Shown here in pieces: positions 1 through 6,885 of a stretch of 15,273 nucleotides of DNA. This DNA is from Endomicrobium sp. Its GTDB lineage: Bacteria; Elusimicrobiota; Endomicrobiia; Endomicrobiales; Endomicrobiaceae. The notes beneath the pieces are model-generated. The model was not told the DNA's origin. It saw only the letters and a program-made list of their open reading frames with translations, and searched no databases. Numbering within the stretch: the stretch's first letter is position 1; each line of letters starts with the position of its first letter. The stretch is from contig JAITKZ010000037.1 of NCBI GenBank assembly GCA_031278115.1, positions 1-15,273 on the forward strand, read 5' to 3'. Position numbers and translations under genes: made by a program.

Positions 1-1278
1 TGACAATTTTGCAATAGTTTTGTCATTGTTATCTTTTTCTGATAAATAAGCACTTATGGTTTGGTCGTAATCAAAGCGCATAATTTTCCAAAATTTTGTT
101 TCTATATCTTTAAGAGTACTTTCTTTGTTGTCAAATTTTTGATTATGTTCTGATATTTTTTGATTTATTTCAATAATGAAGGTATTAAAGTTTTTAATTG
201 CGTCAGAAGAACCTCTAAGAGTAATAGATTGACTTGGAGTAGATAATTTTTTCTCTATTTCGGCTTGATTTGCATTTAAACAATTTGCAAGGGCACTGTA
301 TAGATTTTCAAATTTATTTTTATTTTCTGAAATAAAAGGATTATTTTCATAGAGATTTTTAGCAGGTATCGTCTTAACTTTTGTGGTATATGTTGATTGT
401 AAATCTTTCAACTGATTTATATCATTTTCATATGCTTTATCAAAAAAATTCTTAATATCATTTACAATATCATCAGAAATGTCCCTTTGACAAAACGGAC
501 ACTTACCAGAAGATTTAGATAAATATTCAATACCAGCTTTTATCCAATCAGAATTTTTAAGCTGATTGATAAGAGTTGATATTGAACTATTCTCATTACC
601 TACAATTTGTTTTTGGAACAAATTGTTATTTTCAATATCTTGCATTGATAACTTTATTTCTGGTAGTAAGTCATATTTTTTTGCTGTATCCCCTTCAATA
701 GCTCTGACCTCTATTTCTAATCGCTCTATCGTTTCAAATGGTTTAGTTTTAGGTTTTTCTATGTGAGAAAGTTTTTCAAATAGTGTTTTTTTACTTCCCA
801 CAGAGCCAGTAAGACAATATCCAAGCACTCTATCGTCACCAGCATATTTGGTTTTTATTTCCCATACCTTTTTTTCTGCTGCTTCTGCTTTACTCTTAAA
901 GTCATTTTCATTTTTTTCTTTCTCTGAATTTTTATCTTCTTTTTCTTCCTTAAATTTTGATATTTCTTTATCTGCGTTTTCAACTTTTTCAATAGCTTCT
1001 TTATTTTCTTTTGATAAAGTAAAAATTCCTTTTAAGTTGTCGGGTTGATAAAAATAATCTTGTATAAATTGTTGACTATATACTAATAACTCTTCGTCAT
1101 TGAATCCTTCAATAGAGCAACCAGAGAAAGCAGTATCATTAGGATTGTATAAATAATTGGCAATTGTAGTTTTACCCGTTCCATTTAACCCATAAATAAG
1201 ATTTACTTTCTTATCTGTTTCAAGAGAAGTTTCATTTTTATAACTTGCTATCTGATTTAATGTAATTTTCTTTATCAT
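1..1278 (-). CDS. RloC/PrrC-type AAA_13 ATPase with zinc-hook motif, C-terminal part outside window
   Basis: The minus strand is open from an ATG at 1278 to the left edge without a stop: 426 codons, C-terminus missing. Residues 30-37 form a Walker A loop (GLNGTGKT). Residues 64-88 match the segment typical of the AAA_13 family after Walker A (VYSQQFI, then NLKGIFTL). Residues about 95-150 are very rich in Lys and Glu and look like a coiled coil. C260-P-F-C263 is a CxxC zinc-hook motif at the tip of the coiled-coil region, as in Rad50 and in the anticodon nuclease RloC. In that family the ABC-type ATPase head is split by the coiled coil, and the nuclease residues lie in the C-terminal part, which is not visible here. 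Function is therefore either a RloC-like tRNA anticodon nuclease (phage defence) or a nuclease-free AAA_13 relative. No Shine-Dalgarno site is evident before the ATG. No other gene of a restriction system can be seen alongside. Confidence 0.85.
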   Translation of the reverse strand, partial: MIKKITLNQIASYKNETSLETDKKVNLIYGLNGTGKTTIANYLYNPNDTAFSGCSIEGFNDEELLVYSQQFIQDYFYQPDNLKGIFTLSKENKEAIEKVENADKEISKFKEEKEDKNSEKEKNENDFKSKAEAAEKKVWEIKTKYAGDDRVLGYCLTGSVGSKKTLFEKLSHIEKPKTKPFETIERLEIEVRAIEGDTAKKYDLLPEIKLSMQDIENNNLFQKQIVGNENSSISTLINQLKNSDWIKAGIEYLSKSSGKCPFCQRDISDDIVNDIKNFFDKAYENDINQLKDLQSTYTTKVKTIPAKNLYENNPFISENKNKFENLYSALANCLNANQAEIEKKLSTPSQSITLRGSSDAIKNFNTFIIEINQKISEHNQKFDNKESTLKDIETKFWKIMRFDYDQTISAYLSEKDNNDKTIAKLS

Positions 1279-1323
1279 AATGTTTTGATTGTATCATTGT
1301 ATCTCTGTTTTTAAGATATTTTA

Positions 1324-1332
1324 ATTATACCA
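1324..1332 (-). promoter_or_regulatory. Extended -10 promoter for the AAA_13 ATPase
   Basis: Read on the minus strand, positions 1332-1324 give TGGTATAAT, a consensus -10 hexamer preceded by the TGn extension that can replace a good -35 box. No convincing -35 lies at 16-18 bp. It would start transcription near 1317, about 40 nt before the ATG at 1278. The assignment rests on motif match and position only. Confidence 0.45.
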
Positions 1333-1537
1333 TTTTAAGAATTGCAAATTGCATTTTTATAACACGAAAGAAGGGGTAAAAACTAAAAATAAAATATCTT
1401 TATTTCGCTGTATTAGTATGCAGTTTGGCGGATTGGGGGGGCAGAATATGGTAAAGGCAGACAACACGGGGCTTATCACAGAATTGCTGAAAGGAACGGT
1501 TTTAGCGGTTCAAATCGTTTTACTTTGCCGATAAAAT

Positions 1538-1678
1538 TTAGTAATATAACTCCGTAGCAAGTTGGGTGTAGAGTTCAAAAATCAAGCCACCCCATTCGCT
1601 ATAAAGAGTATCGGAAATAGCAAAATGTCTTTTATTATCAATGCTTTTTTGTGGTTCTAACCATTCGTTCGTTGTCAT
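1538..1678 (-). CDS. Small hypothetical protein, 46 aa
   Basis: A 46-codon minus-strand frame runs from ATG at 1678 to TAA at 1538. The product begins MTTNEWLEP and ends LATELYY. It has mixed polar and aromatic composition (two Trp, four Tyr) and no signal peptide or membrane segment. A GGA lies about 10 nt before the ATG (GGAATTTTAGAG), which could serve as a weak ribosome binding site. The residue composition looks protein-like rather than random AT-rich translation, but I recognise no family. It could also be the start of a larger gene cut short by a stop: the sequence just downstream on this strand (about 1415-1535) is richer in G+C than its surroundings and holds a run of seven G/C. It may be a gene remnant, not a working gene. 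Confidence 0.35.
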   Translation of the reverse strand: MTTNEWLEPQKSIDNKRHFAISDTLYSEWGGLIFELYTQLATELYY

Positions 1679-1825
1679 CTCTAAAATTCCATTATTAATA
1701 TAAAAATTAAAATTTTAAATTGTTTTTTTATTTAAGTAAAATTAAGGTTGTCGTCGGATAGATGTTTTGTGAAGAAAGATTGTAAGTAAATAAAGTTGAA
1801 GTAGATTGTTAAGATTAGTATTTTT

Positions 1826-2071
1826 TTAGCGAAATGGATTTATAGATAAAATAAAGTTATCATTAGCTGTTAGAGTTTTGTTAGAAGTTAGAGAGGTGCA
1901 AATAATAGCTTTTTTGCTGTGGGAGACCAATGCTCTCTGACCAAGCGCTACTGTAGCGTTGGGGTCAGCAGCAGCGTATGCTCTGCCAAAAGAAAAATGG
2001 CTAAACAACCTAGTTGTAGTGTCTCTAACTGTTTTTGACAGTCCGCTACATTTTAACAGTCCATAGATCAT
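1826..2071 (-). CDS. Small membrane protein, probably decayed at its 5' end
   Basis: The frame has its first ATG at 2071 and ends at a TAA at 1826 (81 aa). The same frame stays open upstream to 2191. There it encodes what looks like the true N-terminus: a signal-peptide-like hydrophobic segment (ILGICLAICLCYSQSFA) followed by a second hydrophobic stretch that includes the ATG (VLQVATCVVVIGSMIYGLL). The first codon after the upstream stop is ATT (2191-2189), and no ATG, GTG or TTG occurs in frame before 2071. Either the start codon has mutated or a rare ATT start is used. The C-terminal part is soluble-looking and contains a short run resembling an adhesin head motif (NATVALGQRAL), too brief to classify. 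No family recognised. Most likely the remnant of a small exported or inner-membrane protein of about 120 residues. Confidence 0.4.
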   Translation of the reverse strand: MIYGLLKCSGLSKTVRDTTTRLFSHFSFGRAYAAADPNATVALGQRALVSHSKKAIICTSLTSNKTLTANDNFILSINPFR

Positions 2072-2268
2072 GCTGCCAATAACGACTACGCAAGTAGCAA
2101 CTTGAAGAACATTTTCTATAGTGTCAAAAAATGCAAAAGATTGGGAATAACATAAACAAATAGCTAAACAGATTCCTAAAATTTTGTCAATCTATTATGT
2201 ATAATCTCGCAATATATTAGACTTTTTAAAAAATAGCATAAATTTCTAAAAATTTAATATATAAACAC

Positions 2269-2292
2269 TTGACAATAACCTTGACAATAATC
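2269..2292 (+). repeat. Two 12-bp tandem repeats upstream of the Fic gene
   Basis: TTGACAATAACC (2269-2280) is followed directly by TTGACAATAATC (2281-2292). The two differ at one position. The same unit with the same 12-bp spacing recurs downstream of the gene at 3343-3378. The first copy supplies the -35 box and the second lies in the promoter spacer, the layout expected of an operator. Confidence 0.85.
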
Positions 2293-2298
2293 TATAAT
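2269..2298 (+). promoter_or_regulatory. Near-perfect sigma-70 promoter of the Fic gene
   Basis: TTGACA at 2269-2274 and TATAAT at 2293-2298 are both consensus, 18 bp apart. Counting 7 nt past the -10 box puts the transcription start at about 2305, which is the A of the ATG of the Fic gene. The mRNA would therefore be leaderless, in keeping with the lack of a Shine-Dalgarno site. Two 12-bp repeats fill the -35 box and the spacer, so a repressor bound there would shut the promoter. Confidence 0.75.
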
Positions 2299-2304
2299 GT
2301 ACCT

Positions 2305-3324
2305 ATGTTTAAACCTAAATATCAACTAACAAGAAAACTGCTTGAAAACATTTCTGCTGTAGAAAGATTATACGGGCAGATAGAGCAACTTCGGCTTCCT
2401 AAAAGCTTATGGTTAAACTTGGAAAGAAATAATCTTATTCAATCCACATATGTTTCAAACAGCATAGAGGGAAATCCTTTATCTTTGCCCGAAGTGACAA
2501 ATCTTTTACTTGGTGGAAGAGTTCCTGCCACCAGAGACGAAAAAGAAGTTTCAAATTATTTCGCTATTCTTAAAGAACTCCCGTCATTAAAAGAATTTGA
2601 TTTAGAAACTCTGCTTTCTATTCATAAAGAACTTTTAACAGGGGTTAAAGACAAAATAGCAGGCAAGATAAGAAATAGCATTGTAGTTGTAGGAAACCGA
2701 ATACAAACTCCCAAAGGGTTGGAGCTGATAGTAAAACATAACCCACCGTATCGCAATAAAGAACAGATAGAAAAACATCTTCAAGAACTTTTTGATTGGT
2801 CTAAAAATTATGATCAGATTTTACCGATATTAAAAGCGGGAATATTCCATCATCAATATGTATATATACACCCTTTTAGTGACGGAAACGGAAGAACTTG
2901 CAGATTGCTTGCCGCTTTATTTTTAATGCAAAATGGATACCAGATAAACAAATATTTCGTTCTTGACGATTTTTATGATACAAACAGGCAACTTTATTCG
3001 GATAAACTCTCAGCCGCTGATAAAGGCGATTTAACGCAGTGGCTTGAATATTTTACGGAAGGGTTAAAATATTCCCTGCAAAGCGCAATAGAAAGGGCTA
3101 AAAATTCATTGTCTCAAGTTTCAGCGTCTATGAGATTAACCAAGAGAGAAAATCAGGTTTTAGAGAAATTCACAAGTATAGGCGAATTTGCTGCAAGCGA
3201 TGTTATTAAATTCCTAAATGTTTCAAGGCAGCAGGTCAATATAATATTGAAAGGTTTGATAGAAAAAGGCAGAATAGAAAAGCAAGGCGGAAAGACAAAA
3301 GGGGTCTTTTACAAAATTTTATAG
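2305..3324 (+). CDS. Fic family AMP-transferase with C-terminal winged helix
   Basis: The 339-residue product carries the Fic active-site motif HPFSDGNGRTCR at residues 189-200, matching HPFx(D/E)GNGRxxR. His189 is the catalytic base and Asp193 would bind magnesium. Such enzymes transfer AMP from ATP to a Ser, Thr or Tyr hydroxyl on a target protein. Residues 51-56 (SNSIEG) match the inhibitory helix motif (S/T)xxxE(G/N). Because it precedes the Fic core, this is a class II, self-inhibited Fic protein. Residues about 277-339 form a winged helix-turn-helix that could bind DNA, including the repeats around the gene. I chose ATG 2305 because TTG codons at 2269 and 2281 lie within the promoter repeats and lack a ribosome binding site. 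No separate antitoxin gene is visible next to it, as expected when the inhibitory motif is internal. The target protein is unknown. Confidence 0.93.
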   Translation: MFKPKYQLTRKLLENISAVERLYGQIEQLRLPKSLWLNLERNNLIQSTYVSNSIEGNPLSLPEVTNLLLGGRVPATRDEKEVSNYFAILKELPSLKEFDLETLLSIHKELLTGVKDKIAGKIRNSIVVVGNRIQTPKGLELIVKHNPPYRNKEQIEKHLQELFDWSKNYDQILPILKAGIFHHQYVYIHPFSDGNGRTCRLLAALFLMQNGYQINKYFVLDDFYDTNRQLYSDKLSAADKGDLTQWLEYFTEGLKYSLQSAIERAKNSLSQVSASMRLTKRENQVLEKFTSIGEFAASDVIKFLNVSRQQVNIILKGLIEKGRIEKQGGKTKGVFYKIL

Positions 3325-3342
3325 GATTTGCAATAGATTATA

Positions 3343-3378
3343 TTGACAATAATATTGACAAAAAAGTTGACAATAATC
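3343..3378 (+). repeat. Three 12-bp tandem repeats downstream of the Fic gene
   Basis: TTGACAATAATA (3343-3354), TTGACAAAAAAG (3355-3366) and TTGACAATAATC (3367-3378) stand head to tail with exact 12-bp spacing, starting 18 bp after the Fic stop codon. The last copy equals the second upstream copy (2281-2292), and identity continues one base further in each. No consensus -10 box follows at 16-18 bp, so I do not see a complete second promoter. They may be extra operator sites or the trace of a duplicated promoter whose gene was lost. Confidence 0.85.
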
Positions 3379-3446
3379 TTAAAGGTGGAAATAAACTTCC
3401 TCAATATGCGCTATTGATCTAGCCATTGAAAAACATCTACTACTTA

Positions 3447-3547
3447 GGATAGATCTTATGCGTTTTATTCTATCCAAATCCAACCCAAAAGGGCTAAGCA
3501 AATTAACTATAGAAGCCCTTTAAAATACTGACCCTAACGTTTGTCAG
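3447..3547. repeat. Cluster of three inverted repeats between convergent genes
   Basis: Three perfect inverted repeats follow one another: GGATAGA/TCTATCC (3447-3453 with 3469-3475, loop 15), AAAGGGCT/AGCCCTTT (3488-3495 with 3514-3521, loop 18) and CTGAC/GTCAG (3528-3532 with 3543-3547, loop 10). They lie between the 3' ends of the convergent Fic and HAD-protein genes. They could act as a bidirectional transcription end, but no arm is followed by a strong T run, so a classical intrinsic terminator is doubtful. A structured RNA or a remnant of a small mobile element is also possible. Confidence 0.5.
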
Positions 3548-3560
3548 CCAGTTCATTTTT

Positions 3561-4130
3561 TTATTTTAAAACTAAATTAATTGCAAAACAATCAATTCCG
3601 CTATTTTTGCAAAAATCAATCATATCTTCAATATTTTTATAAGAGTCATCTATAAAAATAATTTGGTCAGGAGTAAAATTAGTTTTTTCCAAAAACAAGA
3701 CTAATCCTGGTATTTTGTTATCATTAATCTGTCCGCGAATAACTCCGTCAGTTATTGAAAATTTTGAGTTGTCCTCCACAGAAGCAGAAATGGTATTAAA
3801 CCTAAACCCTTCTTCTTTAAGTTTTTCAGTCGTTGCGATTGTAGCTAAACAAAAAATAGGAATTTTTCTATATTTCATAAAATAAAAAAGGTTATAGCTC
3901 TTAGGTATAGCTTTTAATTGGCTGTCCAAAAGAATGCCGTCGTCGTCGGTAATGCATATTATGTTCTTTTGCGAATTAGACTGCAATACACGAGAGGTTA
4001 TACTTTTAATAGCTTTTTCCCAAGACGAGCTTTTTACTATTTCTATTTTCGGTGATTGTTTCGCCATCGTATAAGTTGATAAGCTAGTCAGAATTAAAAA
4101 ACATAAAAATAAATACTTAACTAATTTCAT
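3561..4130 (-). CDS. Exported DUF2608-like HAD-fold protein
   Basis: The 189-residue product starts with a signal peptide (Lys-rich start, hydrophobic core at residues 7-20). Two HAD-type motifs follow. Residues 61-67 read TDDDGIL, matching DxDx(T/V) with Asp62 and Asp64 and with Ile at the usual Thr place. Residues 158-166 read IFIDDSYKN, the metal-binding acidic motif near the C-terminus. The segment FCLATIATTEKL fits the middle motif. This order and spacing resemble DUF2608 (Pfam PF11019), a poorly characterised family I associate with intracellular and amoeba-dwelling bacteria. At 189 residues it is short for that family as I recall it. It probably acts outside the cytoplasm, perhaps as a phosphatase; the substrate is unknown. 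Start chosen at ATG 4130 because AAGGAG lies 6 nt upstream; a longer frame from 4172 lacks such a site. It converges on the Fic gene and diverges from thrC. Confidence 0.65.
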   Translation of the reverse strand: MKLVKYLFLCFLILTSLSTYTMAKQSPKIEIVKSSSWEKAIKSITSRVLQSNSQKNIICITDDDGILLDSQLKAIPKSYNLFYFMKYRKIPIFCLATIATTEKLKEEGFRFNTISASVEDNSKFSITDGVIRGQINDNKIPGLVLFLEKTNFTPDQIIFIDDSYKNIEDMIDFCKNSGIDCFAINLVLK

Positions 4131-4473
4131 AAACATCTCCTTTAATTTTAATCGTTTATCTATACTAAACAATAAAATAATAATAATATTGATAGATTAG
4201 ATAACTAATAACAGCCCTAAATTCTACCAAATCAAATCTTAGTAAGCAACATTGACTATCTTTTATCTATCTCAGCAATATTTTATTCCATTTATATTTG
4301 ATTTTATAGAGAAATCTAATTTTAATGTATTAATACAAAAATAAAATTTATTTCACAGCAAACTTAATAGCTTTTTATTTTTATTCATTGCTTTAATAGT
4401 CTGAAAATAATAAAATCAATACGTTAATATTATAATATTGCATTATATTGCATTTTGAAAAAGGATAAATGAA
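4131..4473. other. Spacer between divergent genes, holding the thrC upstream region
   Basis: This 343-bp AT-rich stretch separates the HAD-protein gene (minus) from thrC (plus), so promoters for both should lie here. I see no open frame worth calling. A TATAAT occurs at 4431-4436, but without a fair -35 box at 16-18 bp, so it is only a weak -10 candidate for thrC. Confidence 0.5.
4435..4454 (+). repeat. 10-bp tandem repeat just upstream of thrC
   Basis: ATATTGCATT occurs twice in direct succession (4435-4444 and 4445-4454), ending 6 bp before the Shine-Dalgarno site AAGGA (4461-4465) of thrC. The first copy overlaps the end of a TATAAT at 4431-4436. The period is close to one helical turn. 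This could be a protein binding site or simply chance in AT-rich DNA. Confidence 0.6.
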
Positions 4474-5538
4474 ATGATTTACAAAGGTTTAATTGAAAAA
4501 TACAGAAAATTCTTGCCAGTAAGCGATACTACTCCTGTTATATCTCTTCATGAAGGAAACACACCGCTTATAAAAGCTAGAAATCTTCCCCTAAAAATAG
4601 GTTTTAACGGTGAAATATATTTTAAATTTGAAAGTATGAATCCTACCGGTTCGTTTAAAGACAGAGGAATGACAATGGCTGTTTCAAAAGCTGTTGAGGT
4701 TGGAAGCAAAGTAGTTATTTGCGCTTCAACGGGAAACACGTCCGCATCAGCAGCAGCATACGCTGCAAGAGCAGGTATAAAATGCGTTGTTCTTATACCT
4801 GAGGGGAAAATAGCTTTGGGAAAACTGTCTCAAGTTGTTATGCACAGAGCTGAAGTTTTGGAAATAAACGGCAACTTTGACGATGCATTGAATTTTGCAA
4901 AAGAATTAAGTGAAAAATATCCTATAACTTTGGTAAATTCTGTTAATCCATACAGAATTGAGGGACAAAAAACAGCGGCATATGAAATATGCGAATGTCT
5001 AGGCGAAGCTCCTAATTATCAATTTATGCCTGTCGGCAATGCTGGAAATATTACGGCGTATTGGAAAGGATATAAAGATTATAATAAATCGGAACCTTCT
5101 AAATATGCTCTCCCAAAAATGATGGGTTTCCAAGCAGCAGGTGCTGCCCCTATAGTTGAAGGGCATCCTATAGCAAAACCTGAGACAATAGCTACTGCTA
5201 TAAGAATAGGAAATCCTGCTTCTTGGAAAACGGCAGTAGAAGCAAGAGATGAATCAAAAGGAGTTATAGACAAAGTAACTGATGAAGAAATATTAGAAGC
5301 GTATAGAATTGTAGCCGCTACAGAAGGTGTTTTTTGCGAGCCTGCCTCGGCATCGTCTATTGCTGGGCTTATAAAATACGTTAAGCTGGGCTATTTCAAA
5401 AATAATAAACTTGGAAAAGCTGTGTGCATACTTACAGGACATGGTCTAAAAGATCCAGACACTGCTGTTTCTAGTGCTGTAAAACCTAAAAAAGTTAAAG
5501 CAAATATGAAAGATATAATAGATGCTATAGGATTTTAA
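4474..5538 (+). CDS. thrC: Threonine synthase
   Basis: This enzyme converts O-phosphohomoserine to threonine with pyridoxal phosphate, the last step of threonine synthesis in the cytoplasm. The 354-residue length fits the short bacterial class. Lys62 in [11 protein letters not shown] is the PLP-binding lysine. [18 protein letters not shown] is the phosphate-holding and substrate loop, [14 protein letters not shown] is the Gly/Asn loop around the cofactor phosphate, and [12 protein letters not shown] lies near the C-terminal active-site edge. ATG 4474 is preceded by AAGGA at 8 nt; an ATG at 4469 is out of frame. cinA begins 4 nt after the stop codon, so the two are probably cotranscribed. No other threonine-pathway gene (hom, thrB) is in the window. 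Confidence 0.96.
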   Translation: MIYKGLIEKYRKFLPVSDTTPVISLHEGNTPLIKARNLPLKIGFNGEIYFKFESMNPTGSFKDRGMTMAVSKAVEVGSKVVICASTGNTSASAAAYAARAGIKCVVLIPEGKIALGKLSQVVMHRAEVLEINGNFDDALNFAKELSEKYPITLVNSVNPYRIEGQKTAAYEICECLGEAPNYQFMPVGNAGNITAYWKGYKDYNKSEPSKYALPKMMGFQAAGAAPIVEGHPIAKPETIATAIRIGNPASWKTAVEARDESKGVIDKVTDEEILEAYRIVAATEGVFCEPASASSIAGLIKYVKLGYFKNNKLGKAVCILTGHGLKDPDTAVSSAVKPKKVKANMKDIIDAIGF

Positions 5539-5542
5539 TTTT

Positions 5543-6829
5543 GTGAAAATAGAACTTATTTGCACAGGAAGCGAACTTCTTGCTGGAAAACTTAATACAA
5601 ATGCAGCTTATATAGGCTCAAGGTTATTTAACATAGGTCTTGAGTTATCTTGTATTACTGACATAGGCGATAAAAAACAAGATTTAGCAAAGCATTTTAA
5701 CATTGCTTTTTCAAGAAGTAATATAATAGTTGTAACAGGAGGACTTGGTCCGACTTTTGATGACATAACTGTTGAAACTGCAGCTGAATGCTTGAGGCTT
5801 CCAATTTATTCTGACGAGAAAGTTTTAAAGTCTATACAAGAATACTTTGCTAAAAAATCAATTTCAAAAATACCAAAAATCAACGAAAGGCAGGCTAATA
5901 TACTTAGCGGCGCTAAAGTTTTGGAAAATCGTTTAGGCACAGCGCCGGGACAAATGCTGCATTTTGAATTTAAGAGTGATGGAAAAAAGTGTCGCAAAAC
6001 TTTGTTTTTGCTTCATGGTCATCCAAGAGAAATGAAGCCGATGTTTGAAGAAAACGTTGAACCATTTTTAAAAAGTTATTCTTCGGGTATAAGGAAAAAT
6101 GTTTCCTTACGTGTGTTTGGTTTATCAGAATCTGCAATTGCCGAAGCAATAAAACCAGTTATTGAGGAAGCTAAATTTGGAGATTCGCAAACTGTGGAAT
6201 TTGGTATTTTGGCAAGCGACTCTATAGTAGATATAAAATTTGTAGTTTCAGGTAGTGACGAGTTTGTTGTAGATAGTTCAATAAAGAATTTAAATTTAAG
6301 ATTTGGCGAAGTTTTAAAAGACAATATTTTTGGATATAACGATGATAGTCTTGCGTCTGTAGTGGGAAAACTTCTTATTCAAAAGAGAAAAACTATTTCT
6401 TTCGCAGAGTCTTGTACCGGAGGGAAAATAGCATCGGCTATTACAGATATTGCGGGCAGTTCTTTGTACTTTAAAAGTTCCGTAGTAACTTATTCCAATG
6501 AGTCCAAACTTAAAATTCTCGGTGTAAAAGAAGAAACTTTAAAGAAATTTGGAGCAGTAAGCGAAGAGACTGCAAAAGAAATGGCTAGAGGTATTTTAAA
6601 TCTTTCAGGAAGCGATTATGCTTTTTCTGTTACTGGTATTGCGGGTCCTGGCGGAGGTTCAAAAGACAAGCCAGTTGGGTTAGTTTACGTTGGCTTTGCC
6701 GACAATAAAAAAGCCGAAAGTTTCAAATTCAATTTTGTCGGAACACGAAAAGATATAAGGGACAAAACAGTCAATACGGTTTTGGATTGCTTGAGAAAAA
6801 AATTGATTGAAAAACAGCCTAAAAAATGA
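5543..6829 (+). CDS. cinA: CinA: MoCF-like domain fused to nicotinamide-nucleotide amidase
   Basis: This is a 428-residue two-domain protein of full family length. Residues 1 to about 170 are the MoCF-biosynthesis-like (COG1058) domain, with TGSELLAGKLNTNAAYI near the start and TGGLGPTFDDIT at about 65-76; in the family this part hydrolyses ADP-ribose-type pyrophosphates. Residues about 265-425 are the PncC (COG1546) domain, with SFAESCTGGKIASA carrying the catalytic Ser and VTGIAGPGGGSKDKPVG later. It deamidates NMN to nicotinic acid mononucleotide in pyridine nucleotide salvage. The start is GTG at 5543, 4 nt after the thrC stop, with a weak AGGA inside the end of thrC; the MKIELICTGSELL beginning matches CinA N-termini. 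Expression is probably coupled to thrC. Confidence 0.95.
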   Translation: MKIELICTGSELLAGKLNTNAAYIGSRLFNIGLELSCITDIGDKKQDLAKHFNIAFSRSNIIVVTGGLGPTFDDITVETAAECLRLPIYSDEKVLKSIQEYFAKKSISKIPKINERQANILSGAKVLENRLGTAPGQMLHFEFKSDGKKCRKTLFLLHGHPREMKPMFEENVEPFLKSYSSGIRKNVSLRVFGLSESAIAEAIKPVIEEAKFGDSQTVEFGILASDSIVDIKFVVSGSDEFVVDSSIKNLNLRFGEVLKDNIFGYNDDSLASVVGKLLIQKRKTISFAESCTGGKIASAITDIAGSSLYFKSSVVTYSNESKLKILGVKEETLKKFGAVSEETAKEMARGILNLSGSDYAFSVTGIAGPGGGSKDKPVGLVYVGFADNKKAESFKFNFVGTRKDIRDKTVNTVLDCLRKKLIEKQPKK

Positions 6830-6885
6830 AATAATCTCAAAGTTGATTCCTGTACAAATAATCCGATTGTTACAGAGGAGATACG

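Larger units (their letters stand above)
1279..1825. other. Low-coding stretch with a G+C-richer island and a G7 tract
   Basis: Apart from the 46-codon frame and the ATPase promoter, I see no convincing gene here. Positions about 1415-1535 are clearly richer in G+C than the AT-rich DNA on both sides and contain seven G in a row (1435-1441). A plus-strand frame of 61 codons (1349-1534) crosses it, but it has no ribosome binding site and no recognisable domain. The island may be debris of a gene acquired from elsewhere; this is inference from composition. Confidence 0.4.

Noticed and set aside
566..1048. Two plus-strand frames of 66 codons
   Set aside because: Both are antisense to the AAA_13 ATPase and have the Phe/Ser-rich look of a complement to a Lys/Glu-rich coiled coil.
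1349..1534. 61-codon plus-strand frame
   Set aside because: No ribosome site, no known domain, and part of it overlaps nothing conserved; noted only as part of the G+C-richer island.
2269..2304. TTG start for the Fic gene giving 12 extra residues
   Set aside because: The TTG is part of the -35 box and of the 12-bp repeat, so it would lie upstream of the transcription start.
3343..3378. CRISPR array or replication origin iterons
   Set aside because: Repeats are adjacent with no spacers, and there is no cas gene, DnaA box cluster or replication gene nearby.
3343..3396. Second complete promoter downstream of the Fic gene
   Set aside because: TTGACA boxes are present, but no acceptable -10 box follows at 16-18 bp and no gene starts on that strand.
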